DNA of 64,000 nucleotides. Source: Algibacter mikhailovii (lineage in GTDB: Bacteria; Bacteroidota; Bacteroidia; Flavobacteriales; Flavobacteriaceae). The translations under genes were made by a program, and so were the position numbers. Of this stretch, positions 13,901-20,215 are shown one piece after another; the first letter of the stretch is position 1, and each line of letters opens with the position of its first letter. The notes below the pieces were generated by a model, which saw nothing but the letters and a program-made list of their open reading frames with translations, made no database searches and was not told where the DNA came from. The stretch lies in contig NZ_BMWZ01000011.1 in assembly GCF_014651495.1 (NCBI RefSeq), positions 1 through 64,000 on the forward strand. The letters are read 5' to 3'.

Positions 13901-16900
13901 CCGTTGGGTACTACTAATTCCCAGTACAGCTCATTTCCTCTGGCTTGTCCTGACCATCCCACAATATTGTCGCCTTGGAAATGTATCAAGGTTCCCAATA
14001 ATTTATTCTGATCTGACTCACCATTATAAGTACTAGCTATTCTATTGCGTCCTGCCCCTCCGTTTGCCGTAGACACATCTAATGGCTGATCAGTTGTTAA
14101 ACTTTTCCAACCGTAGGTGTAATCTGTTTCATTTAAAGTAAGAACGTTTTCTAGATTTCCAAAATCTTTACCGTAGTCTGCCACATAACCTGTTGGAGGT
14201 GTTGTAGAAGTCGGTGCATTTTGAAAGTTGAATTTTGCTGCAAATGGAACTGTTTCATCCACGTCTGTTACAGTAATAGCAATATCCTGCGTTGTTGAAA
14301 GTAATCCAGAATCGGTTACTTTAACTGTTATATTGTAAACATTATCTTCTCCAACATCGCCTGCAGCTTCAAAATCCGGTTCAGCGATAAAAGCTACTGC
14401 TCCTGTGGCTGCATCAATTGTAAACAGTGCATCATCTGCACCACCATCAAAGGTATAGGTTAATCCTGAACCTTCTGTATCAAAATCATCTCCTGTTTCA
14501 ACATCGATAGCTGCCGTTTGATTTTCTAATACGCTAGCGGTAGCTAAACTCGTAATTGAAGGTGCTGTATTTAATGGCACAGCAACCGTTACTGTAACTG
14601 TCCATTGTTGACTAGTACTTGTATCTTCAGCAGTTACTGTATAATTTACAGGGCTTGAAAAGTCCTGTGCTGAATTCCCATCGGGAGATGCTGTTGCGCC
14701 TTCAGATAAAGTAAATGTACTTGGCGTTAAAGCCGTAACTACCGTTCCATCTGGTACTTCAATAGTAATCGTATGATTTTCTGAGCTTATCGTCGCTGGA
14801 CCTGTTGCCTCATCAAAAGTAAAAGCAACAATATCTGTTTCTATACTTGGTGCTTCATTAACGGTAACAATCCAATTTTCCGTAGTAATGCCATCTTGTG
14901 CTGAAACGGTATACGTTACTGGTGAAGTAAAATCTTGTGCCACTTCAGAATCGGGACTGATAGTCGCATCTGCCGATACTTCTATAGTTGGTGATAAACT
15001 TAAAAGACTTGTACCGTTTGCCACCTCAATAGTCACCGTGTTATCTGTTGTGTTGATAACAGCGGATCCTGTTTGTTCTACTAAAGTAAATAGAGTAATG
15101 TCTGTTGCTATACTTGGTGCTTCGTTAACCGTAATACTCCAATCCACACTAGTAACGCCATCTTGCGCTGTAACACTGTAGGTTACTGGTGAAGTAAAAT
15201 CTTGAGCCACTTCAGAATTGGGACTAATAGTCGCATCTGCCGATACTTCAATAGTTGGTGATAAACTTAAAAGACTTGTGCCGTTTGCCACTTCAATTGT
15301 CACCGTGTTATCTGTTGTGTTTATAGTCGCTGCACCTGTTTGTTCATCAAAAGAAAACGCAATAATATCTGCTGCTGTACTAGGCGCTTCGGTTACCGTT
15401 ATAATCCAATCTTCTGTAATAGTAGTATCTTCAGCGGTAACAGTATAAGTCACTGGGCTTGTAAAATCTTGTACTACTCCAGATTCCGGATTAATCGTAG
15501 CATCACCAGAAATTGTTATTGTAGGTATTAAGGTTACAAGATCTGTACCGTTTTCCACTTCAATAGTAACCGTGTTATCTGTTGAATTGATTACCGCGTC
15601 AACCGTTTGAGCCGCTAGAGTAAACGCAATAATCTCTGTAGCTTCTCCGATATCTGTGACTGTAATAGCGATATCCTGGGTATCTGAAAGTAATCCAGAA
15701 TCGGTTACTTTAACTGTTATATTATAAACATTATCTTCTCCAACATCGCCTGCAGCTTCAAAATCTGGTTCAGCAATAAAAGCTACTGCTCCTGTGGCTG
15801 CATCAATTGTAAACAGTGCATCATCTGCACCACCATCAAAGGTATAGGTTAATCCTGAACCTTCTTCATCTAAATCATCTCCTGCATCAACATCGATAGC
15901 TGCCGTTTGATTTTCTAATACGCTAGCGGTAGCTAAACTCGTAATTGAAGGTGCTGTATTTAATGGCGCAGCAACCGTTACTGTAACTGTCCATTGTTGA
16001 CTAGTACTTGTATCTTCAGCAGTTACTGTATAATTTACAGGGCTTGAAAAGTCCTGTGCTGAATTCTCATCGGGAGATGCTGTTGCGCCTTCTGATAAAG
16101 TAAATGTACTTGGCGTTAAAGCCGTAACTACCGTACCATCTGGTACTTCAATAGTAATTGTATGATTTTCTGAACTTATCGTTGCTGGACCTGTTGCCTC
16201 ATCAAATGCAAAAGCAACAATATCTGTTTCTGCACTTAGCGGTGCAGCTTCTTCCGTAACCGTAACCGTCCATGTTTGATTATCTGTGGTATTTTCAGCG
16301 GTTACTGTATATTCTACTGGATTAGTGTAATCTTGTTCCAGTGTACCTAATGGAGATACCGTAGCTCCTGGTGAAACTGTAAATGTGCTTGGCGTTAATG
16401 CTGCCAAACCTGAACCATTTGCTACCTCTATTGTTATAGTACCACTCTCTGAATCTATTGTTGCTGCTCCGGTTTGTTCGGTAAATGCAAAAGCAACAAT
16501 ATCTGTATCTGTCGATCTAGGATCTGAAGCCTGAGCAATGGTAGCATAATTTATTTTTGTTCTAAACGCACCTTCATTGTCAGCATCAATAGTTAATTTA
16601 CCATCTGTAACTTCAACTATCACAGTATTGGTTTGAAAACGACCAGGATCTCCAGCTGGAAGGTTAACATTTACGGTAAATAATGGAATTGCATTTACGC
16701 CTTCCACGTCTATATAATGTATTGGGGAATCACTTGGGCTACCATCCGTGTTAGGATCACCAACTCCAACTGTAACTTCATACCAACCATTATCCAATGC
16801 GATTTCCCATACTCCTTCGTTACTTCGACCTCCAGTCCAACTGGCTATATCATTACCTTGAATATGTACTAAAGTGTTCAACAAAAGATCAACACCATTC

Positions 16901-19224
16901 ACTTGGCGATTTCTTCCAGTACCGTTACTGGGTGTGGTTAAATCTACTGGCTGACCATCAGAAAGTTTTACCCAACCATAAGTTAGTCCTCCTTCATTTT
17001 CACCATAAGGCAAACCATAATCTTTGACATAACCTGCTGGCGGTGTTGTTCCTTGATCTTGAAAATTAATTTGGTAAGGAAAAGTTGCTATAAACGGAGC
17101 ATCAACTGTCACGCTTTCAGTCGAAACAGTTGTATTTCCTTGGTTATCCTCAACCGTTAAACTTATTGTATATACGCCGCTAGCCGCATAATCATGAGAA
17201 GCCGTAACACCTGTGGCTGAAGTACCATCCCCAAATTCCCAGCTATATGATGCTATACTATTATCGTCCAGAGAGGCTGACGCATCTACAGCAACATTTA
17301 AATCTGAAATTGTCGATTCGAATGCTGCTAAAGGATCACTATCTACTAATTCTGTAACCACCTCGCTATAGGTTGTACTTAATCGTATTGGACCAATATT
17401 AGCTTTGTTATCGGGACTTGTAGAACTGATAAAAATGCGTCCTAACTTTGGAATCCCCGTGACGCTTTGTTCAGCATTAGCAGCAATCCATGTATTAGCA
17501 CCTTCCGTTAACGTTGGAGAAATTGTATATTCATAAGAAATAGTATTGGAAGTATCATCCCATATCCCTTTTACAAGAAATTGTAGTAATTGCCCAGGGA
17601 AAATCGCTGTTTGGCCATTATTAGTATTTGAACCGCCAAGTCCCAAGCGTGCATAATAAGTTCCTCCATAGTTCCCTATAATGTGGCGAATCCAGCCTGC
17701 ACCAGCTTCTCCTCCAGCGTCATCTACCCTAACAGCAACTCTAATTCTATTAGAATTATTCGCCCCTAATTCTGATGCTTCAAAATAAGTACCAAAATAG
17801 AAGGGTACATTAGGTTGCAGAGCAACAGGAGCATCCATTAATTTTTGAAAATTATATACTGCGTTTGTAGGTTGACTATCTATTTCTAATGACGAGGTTG
17901 TCCCTAGTGTTAGTCCTTCAGAAACAACAGGTATTGCTGGCTTACCTGCATCACCAGGTTGCTTTACCCAGTCTCCATTAGAAAGTTCATCTAAATTTCC
18001 TGTAGCCGGTGTATAGTCATCAAAATCTTCAATAAATGAAAAGTCCGTTGTTGGAGGCGTTTCATCCACTATATCTACAACTGTGATAGCAATCTCTTGT
18101 GTTACTGAAAGTAATCCTGCATCTGTAACTTTAACTGTGATATTATAAATATTATCTCCGCCATCATCGCTTGGCACTTCGTAATCTGGTGCAATTACGA
18201 AAGTAACTTCACCTGTTTCAGCATCAATATCAAATTGTCCAAAATCAACACCACCTGTTTCGTCTAACGTATAGACTAAACCAGCAGAATCATCAGTCGC
18301 ATCAACATCTATAGCTACCGTTTGGTTTTCTAAAACGCTAGCTGTATTTAAACTCGTAATTGAAGGCGCTGTATTTGGGACTTCTTCTACACTAAAGTCA
18401 TCAAATGTTGCCGTAAATTGTGAACCATTTCTATGCGTGGCATAAATACCTGCAAAAGAGACATTAGTCTGCCCTATTGATCCATTGAGATCTCTACCTG
18501 TAATATAGTTAGCAGGAATCGTTAAACTAGCTAAAAAAGTTCTTGCTCCACTACCAATAGTGTAAAAAGCTTCTACTGTTAAAGATGAAGGGTTGATAAT
18601 CATTTCTAAAATCACATCATTACCCGAAGCGCCTGCATTAACCTGAACTTGATCTGTTGCATTATTAAGGGATACCCCAGCACGTTCCACTCGAAGTTCC
18701 ACATTATTATTATTATTAACATCAAGTTTAACAAAGTTATCCTCGTCAAAACCAAACCAAATCCCTGCCTGAGCTGAACTACCGCCTGTAACTACATTCA
18801 ATAACTTAGATTTTATTGATATGGTTTCCGTTAAATTATCAAACCCTACTCCCAAAGTATTGATTTGATTATTATTATTTAAATATGCAATCCCCGCTTG
18901 AGATTGTATTGCTAGATTTCCTCCACTCAAAGTTAATAATGAAGGTTCATAACCATTAATACTCGCATTAGAAATAGGTAGATCATTTACTGCATTATTA
19001 CTTGTAAATCTCGTTTCAGCATGTTCTAAAACAGCTGTAAATCCAGTACCAAAATTTGTGCTTTCTTGAATGGTATTTAAAACCTCCGCTGAAAAATCTA
19101 AATTAACAGGAAGGCTAACCACCACGTCCTCACAATCTAATGTGCTGATAGGTGTACAAGGGGTCTGCCCGAAGAAAAATAAGGGTAAAAATAGAGTAAC
19201 GAGAAATAGCGTAACGTTTTTCAT
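1..19224 (-). CDS. Giant multidomain secreted carbohydrate-binding/adhesin-like protein (3' end beyond window)
   Basis: One open frame from ATG at 19224 to the left edge, at least 6,408 codons; lines spot-checked along its length show no in-frame stop. Residues 1-20 are a signal peptide ending FFFGQ. Order by nucleotide: jelly-roll opened by CTPISTLDC (19160-18390), cadherin-like, laminin-G-like (18060-17385), PKD (17335-17100), malectin-like with YGW (17100-16545), DUF5018-like and cadherin-like repeats (16540-14260), malectin-like (to 13690), jelly-roll opened by CSPISTLDC (13080-12240), BACON-like, malectin-like (11900-11405), Ig-like, sorbosone-dehydrogenase-like propeller (about 10950-9740), anchor-type Ig, DUF4114-like, jelly-roll opened by CSPISTLEC (8760-7960), malectin-like, Ig-like, second propeller (about 7010-5670), BACON-like, malectin-like (4420-3900), then PKD-malectin pairs from 1990 to the edge. 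It is probably surface-exposed and glycan-binding. A type IX secretion tail would lie off the edge; that is inference. Domain names are by eye. Confidence 0.93.
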   Translation of the reverse strand, partial: MKNVTLFLVTLFLPLFFFGQTPCTPISTLDCEDVVVSLPVNLDFSAEVLNTIQESTNFGTGFTAVLEHAETRFTSNNAVNDLPISNASINGYEPSLLTLSGGNLAIQSQAGIAYLNNNNQINTLGVGFDNLTETISIKSKLLNVVTGGSSAQAGIWFGFDEDNFVKLDVNNNNNVELRVERAGVSLNNATDQVQVNAGASGNDVILEMIINPSSLTVEAFYTIGSGARTFLASLTIPANYITGRDLNGSIGQTNVSFAGIYATHRNGSQFTATFDDFSVEEVPNTAPSITSLNTASVLENQTVAIDVDATDDSAGLVYTLDETGGVDFGQFDIDAETGEVTFVIAPDYEVPSDDGGDNIYNITVKVTDAGLLSVTQEIAITVVDIVDETPPTTDFSFIEDFDDYTPATGNLDELSNGDWVKQPGDAGKPAIPVVSEGLTLGTTSSLEIDSQPTNAVYNFQKLMDAPVALQPNVPFYFGTYFEASELGANNSNRIRVAVRVDDAGGEAGAGWIRHIIGNYGGTYYARLGLGGSNTNNGQTAIFPGQLLQFLVKGIWDDTSNTISYEYTISPTLTEGANTWIAANAEQSVTGIPKLGRIFISSTSPDNKANIGPIRLSTTYSEVVTELVDSDPLAAFESTISDLNVAVDASASLDDNSIASYSWEFGDGTSATGVTASHDYAASGVYTISLTVEDNQGNTTVSTESVTVDAPFIATFPYQINFQDQGTTPPAGYVKDYGLPYGENEGGLTYGWVKLSDGQPVDLTTPSNGTGRNRQVNGVDLLLNTLVHIQGNDIASWTGGRSNEGVWEIALDNGWYEVTVGVGDPNTDGSPSDSPIHYIDVEGVNAIPLFTVNVNLPAGDPGRFQTNTVIVEVTDGKLTIDADNEGAFRTKINYATIAQASDPRSTDTDIVAFAFTEQTGAATIDSESGTITIEVANGSGLAALTPSTFTVSPGATVSPLGTLEQDYTNPVEYTVTAENTTDNQTWTVTVTEEAAPLSAETDIVAFAFDEATGPATISSENHTITIEVPDGTVVTALTPSTFTLSEGATASPDENSAQDFSSPVNYTVTAEDTSTSQQWTVTVTVAAPLNTAPSITSLATASVLENQTAAIDVDAGDDLDEEGSGLTYTFDGGADDALFTIDAATGAVAFIAEPDFEAAGDVGEDNVYNITVKVTDSGLLSDTQDIAITVTDIGEATEIIAFTLAAQTVDAVINSTDNTVTIEVENGTDLVTLIPTITISGDATINPESGVVQDFTSPVTYTVTAEDTTITEDWIITVTEAPSTAADIIAFSFDEQTGAATINTTDNTVTIEVANGTSLLSLSPTIEVSADATISPNSEVAQDFTSPVTYSVTAQDGVTSVDWSITVNEAPSIATDITLFTLVEQTGSAVINTTDNTVTIEVANGTSLLSLSPTIEVSADATISPDSEVAQDFTSPVTYTVSAQDGITTENWIVTVNEAPSIETDIVAFTFDEATGPATISSENHTITIEVPDGTVVTALTPSTFTLSEGATASPDGNSAQDFSSPVNYTVTAEDTSTSQQWTVTVTVAVPLNTAPSITSLATASVLENQTAAIDVETGDDFDTEGSGLTYTFDGGADDALFTIDAATGAVAFIAEPDFEAAGDVGEDNVYNITVKVTDSGLLSTTQDIAITVTDVDETVPFAAKFNFQNAPTSTTPPTGYVADYGKDFGNLENVLTLNETDYTYGWKSLTTDQPLDVSTANGGAGRNRIASTYNGESDQNKLLGTLIHFQGDNIVGWSGQARGNELYWELVVPNGTYEVTLGLGDVSNSIDSRHSATVEGYTIIAPFNPVDTKTNIATMIVEVTDGLLTVNGLGGFNSKITHIEIVESTGSAVNGILAFDPTGLSENLGVAGSGLLVSNLSGAGAGVISLLINDNLTASNDWLTLPATNALGNYEFVTNATDLLVGNTREDQVIASTQGYKPAILDLDLTVIEINTPPIIEDQSFIVSEDAAIATEIATVEAIDAEDSITYAITAGNEAGDLAINPNTGIITNVVTLNNATTPQYLLTVEVSDTNLTDSATITIDVAVGSLPCSPISTLDCDQIDVALPLALDFTAINGNISETGFTMVLEPSSRLAADDEFADANVPGYAPLFLNQGVDGLTITSTKGIFYSQLSSQGSPNSTDTNSQMNALGVGLNVPLTTFSVSTTLLNPDFSESAGNNSQQTGLWFGLDEDHIIKLVIAKTGAETEKIQLQVENMDETTAALAYRELNTANVALADEELVALRLEFDPINNTVKGFYSINGGAEVQVSTNSIDLLSVPASYFAGTSYDTNNPSELSNFAGVFATHRRAAGDQSIDVLFKSFEIEAEEVIPTLAFDVTELNFTVPEGGTVAAQTTTLSANTGNPSVTFQEDPESPWLIMPLTAATGLVEFGINPTGLVPGTYSTNVFAIDQPDLGFVNGELVINLTVTPAENDFAVNINFATSGADTEPDYEVDSGLGYGSRGNGLTYGWLETTGTTPIDLSDNARNRNSTVSLLTKTLIHMQYGDTGGGNGVATEGIWEIDVPNGVYRVTVGVGDPGLDGEGTGPIHRINAEGVNVVDDFVPTGGANALTRFTTGTAVVNVTDGKLTIDASDGFNTKINYANIVPATSEPQTPRVVGVFPADGATNVSTSTNVSANELFFPNFDENGVAGLNNATVNTSTVKLEKQGSLLNLSYTVNSTGGGDAINLSPTTTLESNTTYVFTVDGVEDTSGEAFEVFTSTFTTGDGNTGGGDTDLDNVAFDNAGPVASNGNFSSLTVGPDGKFYGLEIGGDIYRWDMDVDGSLINQEILDGWKEGYGSRAAIGLAFAPDATSSALVAYISHQSGALSNAPDWDGNISRISGPDLATEELLVTRLPRSLRDHLTNSIAFKPGEPNVLYFNQGSNSAAGKPDNAWGNRPESLLSAANLRLDLTLLPNSDNLPINVETTRDIDAIKAVDVNSPTLDGLYNPYYVNAPLTLYATGIRNAYDLLWHSNGQLYIPTNGTAGGSNAPASIDDMYRPDGTFYNHQDVSGNYPVISASDGNNTQRDWLFRIDPSSTIGYYGHPNPFRGEFVLNRGDEDVNNAVYNGVVADVNYRGAAFDFEFNKSPNGVIEYKSSAENGNLKGAILVVRYSGGSDIIALVPDGANGDIGTFKEGIPGFTGFDDPLDLVEDVNTGNIYVSDYGTRQIILLTPKNEASPTPVIAVGTNLVVGDAIASGENLYEEEISLSNLGNATLENIQASITGAASADFEVVDLPATLNAQNTGSFNVRFNPSNVGPAVAELTISGDNTDPVIIQLQGLGKLGSGGTNEPSLQWILDTHLGAGVINVGDTNVATNLIDLPNGSAYNDILGDEIDAQKFERAADGPVSLELLSVYGPEGSNPIVAFGWYESGSANATTEVFTVENDVTNNGQTLNPVITGILQFDPGAETFGFFNRWPAFNNRQLYSEDALNTFSGAIPHHIRVYELPGEENAYIIATEEHIQGFDYQDVVVIARNVKLFDDTPQVACSPISTLECDQIEVALPFALAFNGAEGGLAETGFTMVDNPSARLAADNPVFNSNVPGFEPGQLSFNNGNLIIEATQGIAYRTNGGTATTSTNTNSQINALGVGINADSYGNFSITTTIVSPYSDASNDSEQAGIWFGLDEDNFVKLVANSSGSVELRSEVNALSVGANQETTAVDGLNTSTVTLRLYVDVDNDELVAFYTLNNGAEVEFGSLPLAAEYINGNADYDNLSFAGIFATKRREDAGTVVNYSFEDFGIEADENDIAFEPVNINFSTANDTPPEGYLVDSGLGFGDRGNTYNYGWLSANDNTTLDLSSFARNRGIGSVSLLQNTLIHMQYGDIDDTTPAGIWEIDVPNGSYNVTVGVGDPTGLDSEHSINVEGVNAIDKYVPSGAQGASARFTSATVLVEVTDGKLTIDANGGVNTKINSIGITQSTVITEPYFANVSPRDDATGVFTNNFQITVEVITPAGYELDKNTLAGNVNLYEVTSGGEVLVPSNSNDTGGGDAITLTPSSNLKPFTEYVFRLTSSIEANLVGDINTRIPFTAFESSLTTGEEDIDIDLDLTGVEFTQVNGEIELGAQTTGEYFSSLVIGPDGKLYASTIGNFQSDGKIFRWDIAADGTLENLQILSPELTGAAHPEDGARNNNNRLIIGLTFDPTSTAEDLIAYITHSAASVTDGPEWDGVLTRLTGPNLETVQDLIVHLPRSGKDHLTNSIAFDPAGDLFITQGSNSAGGDPDPNWVNRPERLLSAAILKVELDKLPSSLPLSAFTTDDISAINNAADASLTYIDGQGRTVYNPWATNAPLTLFATGVRNAYDLLWHSNGWLYVPTNGTAGNNNTSPNSPATESYTLARRIDGLNSIPSVPALRGGETQKDWLFKTKGGSYHGHPNPYRGEFVLNHGGAPYSGVPGQINASDVDVNKYPDDLLPDPNYRQPAYDFEFNKSPNGVIEYQSNAFGGKLEGLLLVVRFSGQDDLLVMQPKANGDIANVNGDVPGLGGFDDPLDLIEDPRTGNIYVSEYDRNGDGTSRITLLRAAVPAVIGPEIAATPEELIFEIRTDNSDDDSDTKVVSITNNGTGVLNIQSASITGVFANQFDAVTPSGSQTVNVGESIDYSITYAPETDNSNLGYQDAALAIVSDDAVNPTFNVGLHALKKRGYEGGNEPFLQQVVNTLGIGIDVGWNSLSNGTDPDPIGDEVEVETWIKATEGPITITAVGRYSPAETLPFGWYTNNNGTVNLNEVDAISNGLPNAQTLNPVTDNGVMQFDPQGAVFGIYTDSNTFNRTNYTEDALNALQSEGVTHRTRIYPMADRDGNAIENSYLIAFEDATNGDYQDYVFVIDNVTPFVDGSLVLNFDKPNLDFVASISEENVDAQEITLSANGGVTASEIILSTSEDWIVLPETYEVNTAFELGVDITGLSIGNYETTVTATAPNYQGATITVNLSVTNELVYTYQFNFQDPDNVEVSPPGYIDDIGLPFAVRNTNLGDIAYGWVEPGTLAPANAGENARNRKGDALLSTFTIMGHRTAATYPLRDWVVNVPNGSYSVNISVGDPDFTDSNHVLDVNGVTVLDYDQENAVSNGSDNYEETQLVEVVDGTLRLSLGAGGTNAKPNYIRLAPYDISLFPPTITATFDGNENVPGVYRGLVSITLEAKDLSESGGIESLQYSLDGNPVEDYLEAIVVTENGVHVLVVTAKDANGNTTEETYNFTVEPSSGALLAIENMTKIPGTNRSFPAEDYFTFHRVGDEPNRAVHDTNTLRIHNEGTADLIITEVNISDTNDFTASMLTTDGPVAISLPMTITAGQSEDLEITFIGTTPNNGIGNIVENISIVSNADNSNDAIATLNGAYSRVSQGSNEITAQQVFDAFGFQTSMLSIVNDDGTIDPPNQTTFRPSSNYPDADNIDAGYEGDMILSSTFVQADSSQPVRGIQISALHGPGSNGAKFIEANGTGTIGGINFSHGSDWFQTLLPRESNSSNAISFDSASSINEPFRIQIATENTSGKNSANGRLLGARVYKVIDREGNVVPNEYIVLQDFIANGCGAGSANCDWNDNTFYFINIRPEAVPTAEAIEDYFAEIEETFELDILQYFDKGYPGNTLDIVATVEAADLPNWMNFDGTTGLLTGTPPVDTAGTFNVVFTGTDTNGLEAVTSLAVTINEPPVAIDDEGTTRVNVALILDQLLANDSEPNGNELNIINVDNEENGIAILNANQKTVEFTPDNDFEGIASFTYTIEDETGLTDTAIVTILVQENVAPTAVAFTESTTGTTPLVIPFDASRSSDDSDEALTYLWDFGDGSTSNLEKPSYAYTKSGNYTVTLTVTDSEGKSNTDNSLEITVEDSVAGEFALRINAGGPTSDYQGKTFIDDQNFTGGYSFVNENADLPELYQSERGAVPKVFDYNIPLANGTYEVTLHFAEVWWGAPGGREGGIGSRVFDVEIEGNTVLDDYDVIEDVGTLTEVTKTFTVVVIDGSLDMNFDAAGSDGANEPTLAGIEVLSQVPNEEPVAVADSDITSGPAPLTVVFDSSGSSDDKAITDYAWDFDDGTPESNEASPSHIFTAAGNYTVTLTVTDDEGESSTDSIDITVEEAVSNDFALRINAGGPAVDYQGETFIADQYFVDGKVFVNSNATVPVLYQSERSASPPVFGYNIPLANGTYEVSLYFAEIWWGATGGAEGGLGKRIFDVAIEGDTLLDNYDINADVGAQTAVVKTFTVTVTDGVLDMDFDATGSDGVNQPKLSAIEILGQAINQAPVALAGSDLTSGPAPLTIAFNSIGSSDDKGITAYAWNFGDGTPVSNEASPSHIFTAAGNYTVTLTVSDVEGESATDSIDITVEESVSNDFALRINAGGPSLDFEGETFIADQYFTGGKFFENASAEVESLYQTERSSDEKEFNYNIPLANGTYEVTLHFAEIYWGATGGG
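14264..16234 (-). repeat. Near-identical 580-bp direct repeat inside the giant gene (14264-14845 and 15653-16234)
   Basis: The two arms are offset by exactly 1,389 nt (463 codons) and match almost base for base by eye. Each encodes one DUF5018-like unit followed on the coding strand upstream by a cadherin-like unit with the motif SVLENQTAAIDV. The few differences include substitutions near 14480/15870. Such recent in-frame duplication makes this a candidate site for recombination and for assembly collapse. Confidence 0.9.
14580..16510 (-). repeat. Six DUF5018-like repeats of about 89 residues
   Basis: Units lie near 16510-16250, 16250-15980, 15655-15400, 15400-15130, 15130-14860 and 14860-14580, interrupted by one cadherin-like unit. 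Each has the pattern I-x-F-x-F-x-E-Q-T-G, then TVTIEVANGT, then DFTSPVTYTV and an ending like NWIVTV. The units near 15130 and 15400 are offset by 267 nt (89 codons) and are very similar in DNA. Assignment to DUF5018 is from remembered family motifs, not a search. Confidence 0.75.
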
Positions 19225-20215
19225 TTTGGTTGGATTTATTAATTTGCTAAATATTGCGAATGCAGGCGTGCATTGACGTTTTGTATTGTAGAGATTTGGC
19301 GTATAGCCACTTTTATATAAATTGGGACCGTCGTGCTTTCTTTGCAAAAGAAAAACACAGGAAAAGGAATTTTCACTCATTTAACTGGTTGGTTGGTTAA
19401 AACAAAAACACTAAACAATAAGATCTATTTTCCAGAAATTGCTATCGTTTTATATAGCTTAGAGAGAGAGATTTGGATTAATAGCAAATATTATTTAATG
19501 AAAATACTTTACAAGTATATTGTTTATGTCGATTTGTTGCTTTTATTTTAGTCGAACATGTAAGTAAAATCGATTAAAGCATTTTCATCTTACTTACAAC
19601 TTTCAATTATGTATTTCGTCGATAAACTCAATAATCAAAACCCCTGTATAGCCTATGTTTACTCAAACCACGGCATGTATTAAAAAAAAATTAAAAGATT
19701 TATCTAATTATTTTAAGTAACAAAAGCTAGTTTTCAAAAAGAATAAAATACAAAAAAACACATCTTTTACACTGATTGTCAGTAACTTAAAAAGATGCAG
19801 ATATATAATTAAACCCCTTAAAAACCATATTAAATTCCTTTTTCTAAAAAGACATAATTCAGATTTCCAAGCCTTTATATTTTTGATTTATCCGTTCGTC
19901 GATGTTTTTAAAATAACGCTGTATTATTCATTTCTTTGGCTAGAATCGTTATTTGAATAAAATTTAAAAAAAGCATGGATTCAATAATAATTACATGACC
20001 CCTAAAAGCTTCGAAGTTTTCAAAATTCAACTTCTTTTAATAAAATTAATTTACTAATTTTTGTTTTTTATCAGTGTAAAAAAGTTTGAATGATTTAAGA
20101 TGGAAATAGTATGAAAAAATCAAAAGAGAATATGCATAACCTACTGTTTTGCCTTAAATAATAAGCACGAAAAAAGTAAGACGTTGGCCAGTGTTAGATG
20201 ACAATTAGCATAACT
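19225..20215. other. AT-rich intergenic region between the giant gene and comM
   Basis: No convincing gene was found in these 991 bases. It holds the leader of the giant gene, with a small inverted repeat at 19259-19274 (AATGCA, 4-nt loop, TGCATT), and a wider one with arms TGTAAGTAA (19559-19567) and TTACTTACA (19590-19598). A perfect TAnnTTTG box for the giant gene was not found. A 72-codon plus-strand frame at 19333-19551 has no recognisable features and was not called. Confidence 0.5.

Noticed and set aside
14264-16234. Direct repeats considered as a CRISPR array or as template/variable repeats of a diversity-generating element
   Set aside because: The repeats are long, coding and in frame. 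No cas gene or reverse transcriptase is present.
2159-19027. Many plus-strand open frames of 60-126 codons
   Set aside because: They lie antisense to the giant minus-strand gene, whose protein has clear domains throughout, and their translations show no recognisable family.
19333-19551. 72-codon plus-strand frame before comM
   Set aside because: No ribosome-binding site or family resemblance that I can see; the composition is that of AT-rich intergenic DNA.
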